62,466 nt of DNA. Source: Dubosiella muris (lineage in GTDB: Bacteria > Bacillota_I > Bacilli_A > Erysipelotrichales > Erysipelotrichaceae). Made by a program: the position numbers and the translations under genes. The stretch spans positions 1 through 62,466 of the forward strand of contig NZ_SRYG01000018.1 in the NCBI RefSeq assembly GCF_004793885.1, given 5' to 3'. The notes below the pieces were generated by a model that was given only the letters and a program-made list of their open reading frames with translations, was not told the DNA's origin and did no database searches. Each line of letters opens with the position of its first letter. Within the stretch, counting starts at the first letter, position 1. Below, one piece after another: positions 43,581 to 51,192 of the stretch.

Positions 43581-44489
43581 ATGAAAGAGAAAAATAAAAA
43601 AGAACGGAAAAGCCTGCGCCGGCAGCAACGGGCGTACGACCGTATGGCGAAACAATGGCTTCGGGACACCCGGCTTTTGTCGTATTTGATCAAAGACGGC
43701 GTGCCGCGAATGGCTTCGGACCCCATCGAAGCCATTCGCGGCTATATCGAAACCGACACCGATCAAATCCCGTACGCGTCGGGCGAGATCGCATTTAGCT
43801 CGGGCGCCTACGTCGAGCCTGACCTGTTGTTTGGCATGAAAAAGAAATCATGGCAGGCGTACGGCAACGCGGATTTTCAAAAGGACATGCCTAAAGCGTA
43901 CGATCTGGAATCACGAAAGAACTTGTATGTGGCCGCGATAGTGTGCAACCAGGTGGGAAAGAAAGTGGACTACAACGCGCTGCGGTCGGTGTATTCGATG
44001 TGGGTCGTCAACGATTTCCGGATCAAAAAAAGCGAGCTGGAAATCAAAAAGGAATGGATCGAGAAAACAGAAGGTAGCCAGGTGACAAGAAACGAGCCAA
44101 AGGAGGGCATGATGAACCTGGCGACATTCAAAATCGGAAACGAGATCCGGGAAGACGACAAGGATTCACTGAAAGTGCTGCATTATTTGTTTAAGTGCGA
44201 AGAGGAAAAGAAAGCCAACGAGAAATTGAGAGCGTATGGATTCACAATGGAAGAAGACCAAAGGAGGGTGAGGAAAATGTGCAACTTGAGCCAGGGATTG
44301 ATTGAAAAAGGAAGAGAGGAAGGACGAAATGAAGGGCGAAAAGAAGGCGCCGTGAAAGCGTCGGTCGACGCCATCCGGCGCTTCTCCAAAAAATTCAACA
44401 TTCCGATCGAGGAGGCGTATCAAACGCAGGCCGAAGGGCTGACCCGTCAGCAGGCGCGAATCGTCCGGTCGCGTTTAAATTTGAAATAA
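43581..44489 (+). CDS. PD-(D/E)XK nuclease-like protein (Rpn/transposase-associated family)
   Basis: A 302-residue protein. YVEPDLLFGMKKK (about 83) followed by NADFQKDMPKAYDLESRKNLYVAAIV resembles the D...(N-x-E-x-QK) core of PD-(D/E)XK nucleases annotated as Rpn or transposase-like; here the expected glutamate appears as aspartate. ALRSVYSMWVV and the C-terminal GREEGRNEGRKEGAVKA tail are also typical. Related Rpn proteins promote recombination. There is no clear ribosome binding site; an alternative start is ATG 43644. Upstream ATG 43503 lies in the terminator and is rejected. Confidence 0.75.
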   Translation: MKEKNKKERKSLRRQQRAYDRMAKQWLRDTRLLSYLIKDGVPRMASDPIEAIRGYIETDTDQIPYASGEIAFSSGAYVEPDLLFGMKKKSWQAYGNADFQKDMPKAYDLESRKNLYVAAIVCNQVGKKVDYNALRSVYSMWVVNDFRIKKSELEIKKEWIEKTEGSQVTRNEPKEGMMNLATFKIGNEIREDDKDSLKVLHYLFKCEEEKKANEKLRAYGFTMEEDQRRVRKMCNLSQGLIEKGREEGRNEGRKEGAVKASVDAIRRFSKKFNIPIEEAYQTQAEGLTRQQARIVRSRLNLK

Positions 44490-44496
44490 GACAAAC

Positions 44497-44520
44497 AAAA
44501 GAGTCCGCAAGGACTCTTTT
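44497..44520 (+). terminator. Recurrent terminator module, copy 2
   Basis: AAAAGAGTCC - GCAA - GGACTCTTTT. It lies between the nuclease-like gene and the convergent acetyltransferase gene and would serve both. Confidence 0.9.
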
Positions 44521-44776
44521 ACTGTTGCTGCTGGTCGAGAACTTTGGCCGCGTAGGAGCAAACGGGAACAAGGGTGAAGCCATGCTCTTTCGCTTTGCGC
44601 GCGACCATCATGACGAGTTCGCGGGCGATACCGCGACCGCCAAATTCGGGCTGGACTTCCGTATGCGTAATGATCCAGCGGTCGCCGTCGACCTGGTATT
44701 GGCATAAACCAATGAGCTGGCCGTCATTGTAGGCGGCGGACCGGCTTTTTGTCCCTTCAAATACGTATTGAATCAT
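44519..44776 (-). CDS. Small GNAT-like acetyltransferase (YjdJ/NATD1 type)
   Basis: An 85-residue compact acetyltransferase: strands IQYVFEGTKSRSAAY and GQLIGLCQYQVDGDRWIITHTEV, then the acetyl-CoA loop QPEFGGRGIARELV and HGFTLVPVCSYAAKVL. This size and order fits the small YjdJ group. GAGG 8 nt upstream supports ATG 44776; a longer reading would run through the terminator at 44847. Substrate unknown. Confidence 0.88.
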   Translation of the reverse strand: MIQYVFEGTKSRSAAYNDGQLIGLCQYQVDGDRWIITHTEVQPEFGGRGIARELVMMVARKAKEHGFTLVPVCSYAAKVLDQQQQ

Positions 44777-44846
44777 GTTTTTTACCTCTTCTTCTAACGA
44801 TATTTTACTCCGGCAAGAAGAAGGAAGGGAACCGGATGCCCGAATT

Positions 44847-44870
44847 AAAAGAGTCCTTTCGGACTCTTTC
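44847..44870 (-). terminator. Recurrent terminator module, copy 3
   Basis: Minus strand AAAGAGTCC - GAAA - GGACTCTTTT. No protein gene ends here on either strand; it would end the candidate large RNA, or attenuate the acetyltransferase gene. Confidence 0.85.
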
Positions 44871-45166
44871 ATGTTATTGGATGAATGTTTTCTCGTCCTT
44901 CTATATGTACCACGTTTTGATGTGGATTTTTCTCTTCCTGTTTTCGCATGCCCTGGACTTATTCTTTTCGCTTGGTTATCGCGTCCATCTTTCCTTTCAG
45001 ATGCTTTCGCTTGTGACGATTGATCTTCTTCATCATTCGTATCCGCCTGCTGCCATTTTCATGCTGTCGATCGGTTTGGATTCCTTTATATTGTCATTGT
45101 GCTTGATGAGATTTCCTCCTCATCTTTTTTAATGAAAAGATTTCCGTTTTCGATCGTTGTTGACGT

Positions 45167-45208
45167 TTCATTTTAGCGACTTTTGTGTCGAGGAAGTTTG
45201 ACGATTTT
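45167..45208. repeat. 42-bp repeat, copy 1
   Basis: Exact match of 42 bp to 45553-45594, containing AGCGACTTTTGTGTCG (hairpin CGAC/GTCG). The similarity extends into a following CATAGA...TCTATG hairpin with a different loop. Confidence 0.95.
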
Positions 45209-45552
45209 TCATTCGATCCGACATAGATCTTTTTCTATGCGCCCGGCGAATACAACTTGTTAAGTGTTTGCCAGGGGATCAAATTACTTCGCCTATTGGG
45301 TTTGATTCGTTCCGTGTTCACACGCTTTGGAATCCTGCTTCTTCCATTTTTTCATTGACTTTCCGGCTGTTCCTTTCGAAATCTCGTCTTTCTTTACAAA
45401 CAAGATCTGCTCATTCGATTTGTTGATCGTTCAATGCCGTTTCCGTCTTTTTCTTTTGATCTCTTCAATCCGGTTTTTTGAATTTCGCTTGTTGTAACGA
45501 GAGTTTTTCCCTCATCTCATTCTTTCCAAATCGGCTCGTCAAGATCGTTTTG

Positions 45553-45594
45553 TTCATTTTAGCGACTTTTGTGTCGAGGAAGTTTGACGATTTT
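45553..45594. repeat. 42-bp repeat, copy 2
   Basis: Exact match to copy 1, 386 bp away in direct orientation. Confidence 0.95.
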
Positions 45595-45664
45595 AATGTT
45601 GATCCTTCATAGAATTTCTCTATGTTTTAACCGTTTTTTTCTTGCCGTTTCTTTTGGCACCTTC

Positions 45665-45693
45665 ATCATAACAGCCCGTTTTCATGATGACAA
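45665..45693 (-). promoter_or_regulatory. Minus-strand promoter of the candidate large RNA
   Basis: TTGTCA (45693-45688), 17-bp spacer, TATGAT (45670-45665). No protein gene follows it. Confidence 0.72.
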
Positions 45694-45753
45694 GAAACTG
45701 GAAAAAGTGGCCCTAAAACTGGAATTTTCATGAAAAACAATGGATTTTCGGAC

Positions 45754-45782
45754 TTGCCATTCCGCAAATCATTCCGTATACT
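45754..45782 (+). promoter_or_regulatory. Promoter of the ABC-F leader
   Basis: TTGCCA (45754-45759), 17-bp spacer, TATACT (45777-45782). Confidence 0.75.
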
Positions 45783-45803
45783 ACGTTTGAAAGAGGTGAG
45801 AAG

Positions 45804-45836
45804 ATGTTGAATGGTTCTGTTTCGAAAAAAATTTAA
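45804..45836 (+). CDS. Leader peptide MLNGSVSKKI
   Basis: A 10-codon ORF with AAGAGGTGAG upstream, directly after the promoter. It lies inside a possible CTGTTT/AAACAG stem and before two hairpins, the layout seen in antibiotic-sensing leaders of ribosome-protection genes. Confidence 0.55.
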   Translation: MLNGSVSKKI

Positions 45837-45875
45837 AAACAGAAAACTTCCATCTTTTTACTATGCCAAATCAAA

Positions 45876-45900
45876 GGATCGTAAAGCCGATCCGTTTTTC
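45876..45900 (+). terminator. First hairpin of the ABC-F leader
   Basis: GGATCG pairs with CGATCC around TAAAGC and is followed by GTTTTTC. Confidence 0.6.
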
Positions 45901-45915
45901 AAATTCAAATCAGTT

Positions 45916-45960
45916 CACAAAAGACCGCCGAAGTTTTCTTCGCGGTCTTTTGTGTTATTG
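45916..45960 (+). terminator. Second, strong hairpin of the ABC-F leader
   Basis: Arms 45916-45927 and 45943-45954 (12 bp) enclose an inner CGAAG-TTTT-CTTCG stem with one bulge. The GC-rich top followed by TTTTGTGTTATT can act as a terminator; it ends 5 nt before the ABC-F ribosome binding site. Confidence 0.7.
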
Positions 45961-45973
45961 GAGGTGAAAAACT

Positions 45974-47467
45974 ATGGCGATGATTACCGTCAAACATTTA
46001 ACGTTTCAATATGAATCCATTGATGATCCCCTTTTCCAAGACGTGTCCTTTTCCATCGACACGAACTGGAACTGCGGACTCATCGGAAAAAACGGCAATG
46101 GAAAAACGACCCTTCTAAACCTGCTTTGCAAAAAACTTTCCGGAACCGGAACGGTCGACTGTCCCGTCCCGGTTGAAATTTTTCCTTACGCCATTGCCGA
46201 TCCATCCCGGGTCACGACCGACGTTTTAGAGGATGTGTCCGGCGCGCAGCCATGGCAAATCCAAAAGGAATGCGCCCGGCTCGAATTGCGCTCCGATCTT
46301 TTATGGCAGCCATTCGAGACGCTTTCGCAAGGAGAAAAAATCCGCTGTATGCTAGCCGCCCTCTTCTTAAAAGAAGGCGCGTTCGTGCTACTCGACGAGC
46401 CAAGCAACCATCTTGATGAAAAAGGGAAACAAATTCTCGGCGCCTATTTAAAATCCAAGCGTGGGTTTCTGCTTGTTAGCCACGACCGCAAACTGCTCGA
46501 TGACTGCGTCGATCACGTCGTCGCCCTGACACCCCAGGGCGTGGACGTGCGAAAAGGGAATTTCTCCGCCTGGCATCTCGATCATGAAAACATGCTCGCC
46601 AAAGACCGGGCTGAAAACGAGCGGCTCCGCCATGAAATCAAGCGGCTGGAGGCTTCAGCCCGTATGGCCGGCAGCTGGTCGAATGCCAAAGAAAAACAAA
46701 AGATCGGCGCCGCCGACAAAGGGTTTGTCGGACACAAGGCTGCCAAACTCATGAAACGCTCCAAAGCCATCGAAGCCCGAAAGGAAAAAGCCGTCGAGGA
46801 AAAGCGAAAGCTCATCAAAAGCGACGAGCAGCCCGAGACGTTGCGCATCCAAACACGCGACTATAAAAAATCGACGTTGATGCACTTGACACGCGTTCGC
46901 GTCGTCTATGAAACCTGGTCGACGCCAAGCCAGACGTTTTCGATCGGGCAAGGCGAGCGGATCCGGCTTTGCGGTGCCAACGGGTCGGGAAAAAGCAGTC
47001 TGCTTAAAGCGATCGTCGGACAATGCCCGTATGAAGGGACAATCGAGGCAAGCGCTGATTTAACGGTTTCCTATGTCGCCCAAACCGTGGAAGAGGCGCA
47101 AGGATCCATTGAACGCTACATCGCGCGCTACGCCATCGACCGGACTTTGTTTATGACGATTTTACGCAAGTTTGGCTTTTCCAGAGCGGAACTGACCCAT
47201 CCGCTTGAAGCGCTTTCCGCCGGCCAACGGCGAAAAATCATGCTGGCCCGCAGTTTGTGCGAATCCGCCCACCTCTACGTGTGGGACGAGCCGCTCAACG
47301 ATTTGGATATCGACAGCCGCGAACAAATCGAACGCATGCTGCAAGAAAGCGGCTACACGATGCTGTTTGTGGAGCACGACACCATGTTTTCCCAAAGCGT
47401 GGCCACGAAAGAAATTGATTTTGACGAAAAAACAAACGAGGAGGTTCACATTCAAAAAACGATGTGA
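45974..47467 (+). CDS. ABC-F ribosomal protection protein (Lsa-like)
   Basis: A 497-residue soluble protein with two ATPase domains and no membrane part. Walker A motifs are GKNGNGKTT (38-46) and GANGSGKSS, signatures LSQGEK and LSAGQRRK, Walker B LLDEPSNHLD and VWDEPLNDLD; the inter-domain linker (about 205-295) is basic and helical. ABC-F proteins of the Lsa/Vga group enter the ribosomal E site and dislodge lincosamide, pleuromutilin and streptogramin A drugs. TTGGAGGTG precedes the ATG. The drug range cannot be told from sequence; the leader suggests antibiotic induction. Confidence 0.9.
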   Translation: MAMITVKHLTFQYESIDDPLFQDVSFSIDTNWNCGLIGKNGNGKTTLLNLLCKKLSGTGTVDCPVPVEIFPYAIADPSRVTTDVLEDVSGAQPWQIQKECARLELRSDLLWQPFETLSQGEKIRCMLAALFLKEGAFVLLDEPSNHLDEKGKQILGAYLKSKRGFLLVSHDRKLLDDCVDHVVALTPQGVDVRKGNFSAWHLDHENMLAKDRAENERLRHEIKRLEASARMAGSWSNAKEKQKIGAADKGFVGHKAAKLMKRSKAIEARKEKAVEEKRKLIKSDEQPETLRIQTRDYKKSTLMHLTRVRVVYETWSTPSQTFSIGQGERIRLCGANGSGKSSLLKAIVGQCPYEGTIEASADLTVSYVAQTVEEAQGSIERYIARYAIDRTLFMTILRKFGFSRAELTHPLEALSAGQRRKIMLARSLCESAHLYVWDEPLNDLDIDSREQIERMLQESGYTMLFVEHDTMFSQSVATKEIDFDEKTNEEVHIQKTM

Positions 47468-47473
47468 TAGACT
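47445..47473 (+). promoter_or_regulatory. Promoter of the valS T-box leader
   Basis: TTCACA (47445-47450), 17-bp spacer, TAGACT (47468-47473), lying over the end of the ABC-F gene. Confidence 0.6.
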
Positions 47474-47479
47474 ATTGGA

Positions 47480-47694
47480 AACGGCGTTGAATAAAAGGAG
47501 TAGTCTGGACGGATTGATAGAGAGTCTTCGGGTGGTGGAAGAAGATATGAAAGGCAGGCGAAGGTAGTTTAGGAGCCGTTCTCTGAGCTTAGTAGGAGAA
47601 ACCGTGCGACCGCGTTAAGGTCTTGAGGCATACGTCCGTATGCGAATTAAGGTGGTACCACGTGCAGCACGTCCTTAGGGATGTGCTTTTTTTT
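47480..47694 (+). promoter_or_regulatory. T-box riboswitch of valS
   Basis: The T-box core AAGGTGGTACCACG lies at 47649-47662 and is followed by the terminator hairpin 47667-47686 with a T run to 47694. The upstream part has AGAGAGTC- and GGTGG-type Stem I features; GTA at 47564-47566 is a possible valine specifier. Uncharged tRNA-Val would stabilise the antiterminator and switch valS on. Confidence 0.93.
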
Positions 47695-47713
47695 ATTTGG
47701 AAAGGAAGAGAGT

Positions 47714-50326
47714 ATGCTAGAACCAAAATACGACCACACGAAAGTGGAGGAAAACCGCTATGACCAATGGATTGACCAGGGGTATTTTACCGCGGGGGAT
47801 TTGACGAAGAGCCCGTATTGTATCGTCATCCCGCCACCCAATGTAACTGGCAAGCTCCATCTCGGACACGCCTGGGACACGACGATCCAGGATATCTTGT
47901 CGCGCTACAAGCGCCTGCAAGGCTTTGACGTGCTGTGGCTGCCCGGTATGGATCATGCCGGCATCGCGACGCAAGCCAAAGTCGACGCCCGCCTCAAAGA
48001 CGAGGGAATTTCCCGCTACGACATCGGCCGCGAGAAATTTCTGGACCGGGCGTGGGAGTGGAAGGAGGAATACGCCTCCACCATTCGCAAACAGTGGGCC
48101 AAGCTTGGCTTGTCGCTTGACTACACGCGCGAGCGCTTCACAATGGATGAAGGACTGTCGCAAGCCGTTCGCAAAGTGTTTGTCGACCTGTACAACGACG
48201 GGCTGATTTACCAGGGCGAGCGCATCATCAACTGGGATCCGCAAGCCCGCACCGCGCTGAGCAACATCGAAGTTGAGCACAAGGAAATCATGGGCCACAT
48301 GTATTACTTCAAATACAAAGTTGTGGAAACCGGGGAAGAACTCGTCATCGCCACGACGCGCCCGGAAACGATGTTCGCCGACCAGGCGATCTTCGTTCAT
48401 CCAGACGACGAGCGCTACAAGCACCTGGTTGGCAAGCACGCCATCAACCCGGCCAACGGACAGGCGCTGCCAATCATGGCCGACGACTACATCGACATGG
48501 AATTTGGAACGGCCGTCATGAAATGTACGCCGGCTCACGACCCCAACGACTTCGCGCTCGCGAAAAAATATGGACTCGACATGCCGATCTGCATGAACGA
48601 CGACGGCACGATGAACGCCATGGCCCACAAGTACGAAGGCATGGACCGGTTCGAATGCCGCGAGGCGCTCGTGGCCGATTTTGAAAAGGACGGTGTGGTC
48701 GACCACATCGAGGAGCACCCGCACCAGGTCGGGCATTCCGAGCGCACAGGCGTGATCGTGGAGCCGTACTTGTCGAAACAATGGTTTGTCAAGATGCGCC
48801 CGCTCGCCGACGAGGTGCTCAAAAACCAGCAAGGCGAGCAGCGAATCTCGTTTGTGCCGGAACGCTTTAACCACACGTTCGAGCAATGGCTGGAAAACAT
48901 CGAGGACTGGTGCATTTCCCGCCAGCTGTGGTGGGGACATCGGATTCCGGCATGGACGAACAAGGAAACCGGTGAAATTTATGTCGGCATAGAAGATCCG
49001 AAAGATCCGGAAAACTGGATTCAGGACGAAGACGTGCTCGATACGTGGTTTTCCAGCGCGTTGTGGCCGTTTTCCACACTCGGTTGGCCGGAAGAAACAG
49101 CCGATCTGAACCGGTATTTCCCGAACGATGTGCTCGTCACCGGATACGACATTATTTTCTTCTGGGTGGCGCGCATGGCGTTCCAGACCCGCTACTGCAT
49201 GAACAACCGGCCATTCAAAGAAGTGCTCATTCACGGCTTGATCCGCGATCCGCAAGGGCGCAAAATGTCGAAGTCGCTTGGCAATGGCGTCGATCCGATG
49301 GACGTGATCGCCGACAAGGGCGCGGATGCGCTGCGCTTCTTCTTGACGACCAACTCGGCGCCGGGACTCGACTTGCGCTACGACGAAACAAAAATCGACG
49401 CGTCGTGGAACTTCATCAACAAGATTTGGAACGCGTCGCGCTACGTGCTCATGCAGCTGGATGGGCAGGACTTGCCTTTGCGTGTCGACGACTTGACGCC
49501 GGCGTCGAAATGGATCTTGGAAAAGATGAACGAAACGATCGAGAGCGTGACCGTCAATATGGATCGTTACGAGTTGTCGATCGCGGGCAACGAGCTGTAC
49601 AACTTCGTATGGAACGACTTCTGCTCGTGGTTTATCGAATTGTCCAAGCCGGCGCTGCGCAGCGACAACGCGGCCGAAGTGGAAAGCACGAAAGCGACGC
49701 TGGCGCTCGTGCTCAAAAACATTTTGATTTTGCTGTCGCCATTCATTCCGTTTGTCGCCGAGGAAATTTATTCGAATTTGCCAAACGCCGACGATTCGAT
49801 CAACACGGAAGCGTGGCCAAAACCTGTCGACGTGAAAATGAGCGCCCAGGAAATGGACCGGATGGAGATGCTGATTGGCGCCATCAGCGCGGTGCGCGAA
49901 ATCAAAAACGAATACCACCTCAAGCCTTCGGAAACGATCGAAATTTCCTTGCACGATGAAAAAGGCGCGGCCATCGAGCTGCCGGAAAACCTGAAAAACC
50001 TGCTCGAAGGCATGGCGCATGTGCAAGTGTGCGCCCAGCTGCCAACCGAGGATGTGCTGTCCCGGACGATCGACCACGCGATTTTGACGGTCGCCATGGC
50101 GGATCTCATTGATTTGGAAGAAGAGAAGGCAAAATGGGAAAAGGAAATCGTTCGTCTGGAAAAAGAAGTGATTCGTGGAGAAAAGATGCTTTCGAACCCA
50201 AGATTCGTGGAGAAGGCACCAAAGGAAAAGGTCGATGCGGAGAAAAACAAGCTGTCCACGTATCAGGAACAACTCGCGATCGCGAAAAAACAGCTAGCTT
50301 CGATCGAGAAAAAAATCAATGGATAA
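47714..50326 (+). CDS. valS: Valyl-tRNA synthetase
   Basis: An 870-residue class Ia synthetase. HLGH at 49-52, KMSKS near 516, a CP1 editing domain between them, and a C-terminal coiled coil (about 800-870, LEEEKAKWEKEIVRLEKEV) that binds tRNA. Length is normal. AAGGAAGAG precedes ATG 47714; an upstream in-frame ATG lies inside the terminator. The folC gene that often follows valS is absent. Confidence 0.98.
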   Translation: MLEPKYDHTKVEENRYDQWIDQGYFTAGDLTKSPYCIVIPPPNVTGKLHLGHAWDTTIQDILSRYKRLQGFDVLWLPGMDHAGIATQAKVDARLKDEGISRYDIGREKFLDRAWEWKEEYASTIRKQWAKLGLSLDYTRERFTMDEGLSQAVRKVFVDLYNDGLIYQGERIINWDPQARTALSNIEVEHKEIMGHMYYFKYKVVETGEELVIATTRPETMFADQAIFVHPDDERYKHLVGKHAINPANGQALPIMADDYIDMEFGTAVMKCTPAHDPNDFALAKKYGLDMPICMNDDGTMNAMAHKYEGMDRFECREALVADFEKDGVVDHIEEHPHQVGHSERTGVIVEPYLSKQWFVKMRPLADEVLKNQQGEQRISFVPERFNHTFEQWLENIEDWCISRQLWWGHRIPAWTNKETGEIYVGIEDPKDPENWIQDEDVLDTWFSSALWPFSTLGWPEETADLNRYFPNDVLVTGYDIIFFWVARMAFQTRYCMNNRPFKEVLIHGLIRDPQGRKMSKSLGNGVDPMDVIADKGADALRFFLTTNSAPGLDLRYDETKIDASWNFINKIWNASRYVLMQLDGQDLPLRVDDLTPASKWILEKMNETIESVTVNMDRYELSIAGNELYNFVWNDFCSWFIELSKPALRSDNAAEVESTKATLALVLKNILILLSPFIPFVAEEIYSNLPNADDSINTEAWPKPVDVKMSAQEMDRMEMLIGAISAVREIKNEYHLKPSETIEISLHDEKGAAIELPENLKNLLEGMAHVQVCAQLPTEDVLSRTIDHAILTVAMADLIDLEEEKAKWEKEIVRLEKEVIRGEKMLSNPRFVEKAPKEKVDAEKNKLSTYQEQLAIAKKQLASIEKKING

Positions 50327-50783
50327 AAAACAAACACAGCCTGAATTGTCCAATGAGCGGAGATACGAGCTCATGCTTTTGATCGTGCAGCGTATTCGAA
50401 AAGCCTGGAAGGATCAGCTGAAGCTGTATCCGACGATGAAATCCAAGGATCTGGATATGCTGGCGTACATTTATACCGCGAAAACGCCTATCACGATGCA
50501 GGACCTGGCGTCCTATTTAAAGGTATCCGCGGCCGCGGTTTCGCAAATGGTGGCTTCTTTGGAAAAAAAGCGGATTTTGCGCAAGACGCCAAGCGAAGTC
50601 GACCATCGGATCAACGAGTTGTCGCTTCATCCGGAACTCGTCGAATCCATCGAGGAGGACCAGCGTCATATGGCGGCGCTTCTGCGCGAATTCGAAACGT
50701 TTTCGAATCATGAATTTGATTTGGAGGCGCTGTTTGAACGCGTCCTTGCCTTTGCCGAGCAGCATGAAAAAGATTCTGTTTGA
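50319..50783 (+). CDS. MarR family transcriptional regulator
   Basis: A 154-residue winged-helix regulator: TPITMQDLASYLKVSAAAVSQMVASLEKKRIL (about 57-88, shown in parts as QDLASYLKVS and VSQMVASLEKK) and wing KTPSEVDHRINELSL. It starts 8 nt before the end of valS, without a strong ribosome binding site of its own beyond coupling. Ligand and targets are unknown; no transporter is adjacent. Confidence 0.88.
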   Translation: MDKKQTQPELSNERRYELMLLIVQRIRKAWKDQLKLYPTMKSKDLDMLAYIYTAKTPITMQDLASYLKVSAAAVSQMVASLEKKRILRKTPSEVDHRINELSLHPELVESIEEDQRHMAALLREFETFSNHEFDLEALFERVLAFAEQHEKDSV

Positions 50784-51063
50784 TTGCGAATCGGTAAAGG
50801 ATCCGTACGAGTTCTTGCGCGAGGCGCTGGAAATCGAGCCGATGGACAAGGCGCAGCTGAAGCGCCGGATCCTTGGGTTTCGAACGCCGGCGATCGTGGA
50901 GGTGGAGCACCGGTTTGAAGGGGTGAAACGATGGAGCGAGTTCATCAATTTTTTGGAAGAAGTTTCGCAAAAGAACCGGTTTCTCTACATTGTCTGGGGC
51001 CCGAAAAAGGTGGAGAACCTCATTGCCGAAGAACAAATGGGGCAGGTTTTGAAGCCCGGTTGA
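50764..51063 (+). CDS. Barstar-like small protein
   Basis: A 99-residue protein with the strand-helix-strand-helix-strand order of barstar (MKKILFDCESV, DPYEFLREALEI, AIVEVEH, WSEFINFLEEVSQ, FLYIVWG). The long acidic YYGENLDALWD-type loop of true barstars is replaced by a basic KAQLKRRILGF stretch. It overlaps the MarR gene by 20 nt. No barnase-like RNase is next to it. The assignment is tentative. Confidence 0.7.
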   Translation: MKKILFDCESVKDPYEFLREALEIEPMDKAQLKRRILGFRTPAIVEVEHRFEGVKRWSEFINFLEEVSQKNRFLYIVWGPKKVENLIAEEQMGQVLKPG

Positions 51064-51072
51064 CATTTTCTT

Positions 51073-51100
51073 GTCCGCTTTGAAAAAAGCGGACTTTTTT
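51073..51100 (+). terminator. Terminator of the valS operon
   Basis: GTCCGCTTT pairs with AAAGCGGAC around GAAA, followed by six T residues. Confidence 0.92.
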
Positions 51101-51192
51101 GGTGGAAGCGTGTGAAACTCCATCCGGACTTGATTGTGCTAAAATAAAAAGGAATCAGAGATCATTAGGGATTTTTCTGGAAAGGATCAAGT

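Larger units (their letters stand above)
44843..45658 (-). ncRNA. Candidate large structured non-coding RNA (about 0.8 kb)
   Basis: No credible gene exists between 44870 and 45800. The minus strand is purine-rich, starts behind a strong promoter (45665-45693), ends at an intrinsic terminator (44869-44847 plus TTTT), and carries two copies of a 42-bp element (45208-45167 and 45594-45553) with hairpin CGAC-ACAAAA-GTCG, each preceded by a hairpin CATAGA/TCTATG whose loop differs between copies. Another stem GGCGAA/TTCGCC encloses a smaller hairpin near 45288-45244. The RNA gene call is an inference. Confidence 0.5.

Noticed and set aside
44749-45132. A 127-codon plus-strand ORF with hydrophobic segments
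   Set aside because: It runs through a terminator hairpin, has no ribosome binding site, and its hydrophobic look comes from the pyrimidine-rich strand of the candidate RNA.
45167-45594. The two 42-bp copies as ends of an insertion sequence
   Set aside because: They are direct rather than inverted, there is no transposase between them, and they carry hairpins inside an apparent transcription unit.
47717-50272. An 851-codon open frame opposite valS
   Set aside because: A shadow frame produced by codon bias of valS; residue composition is implausible and it has no ribosome site.
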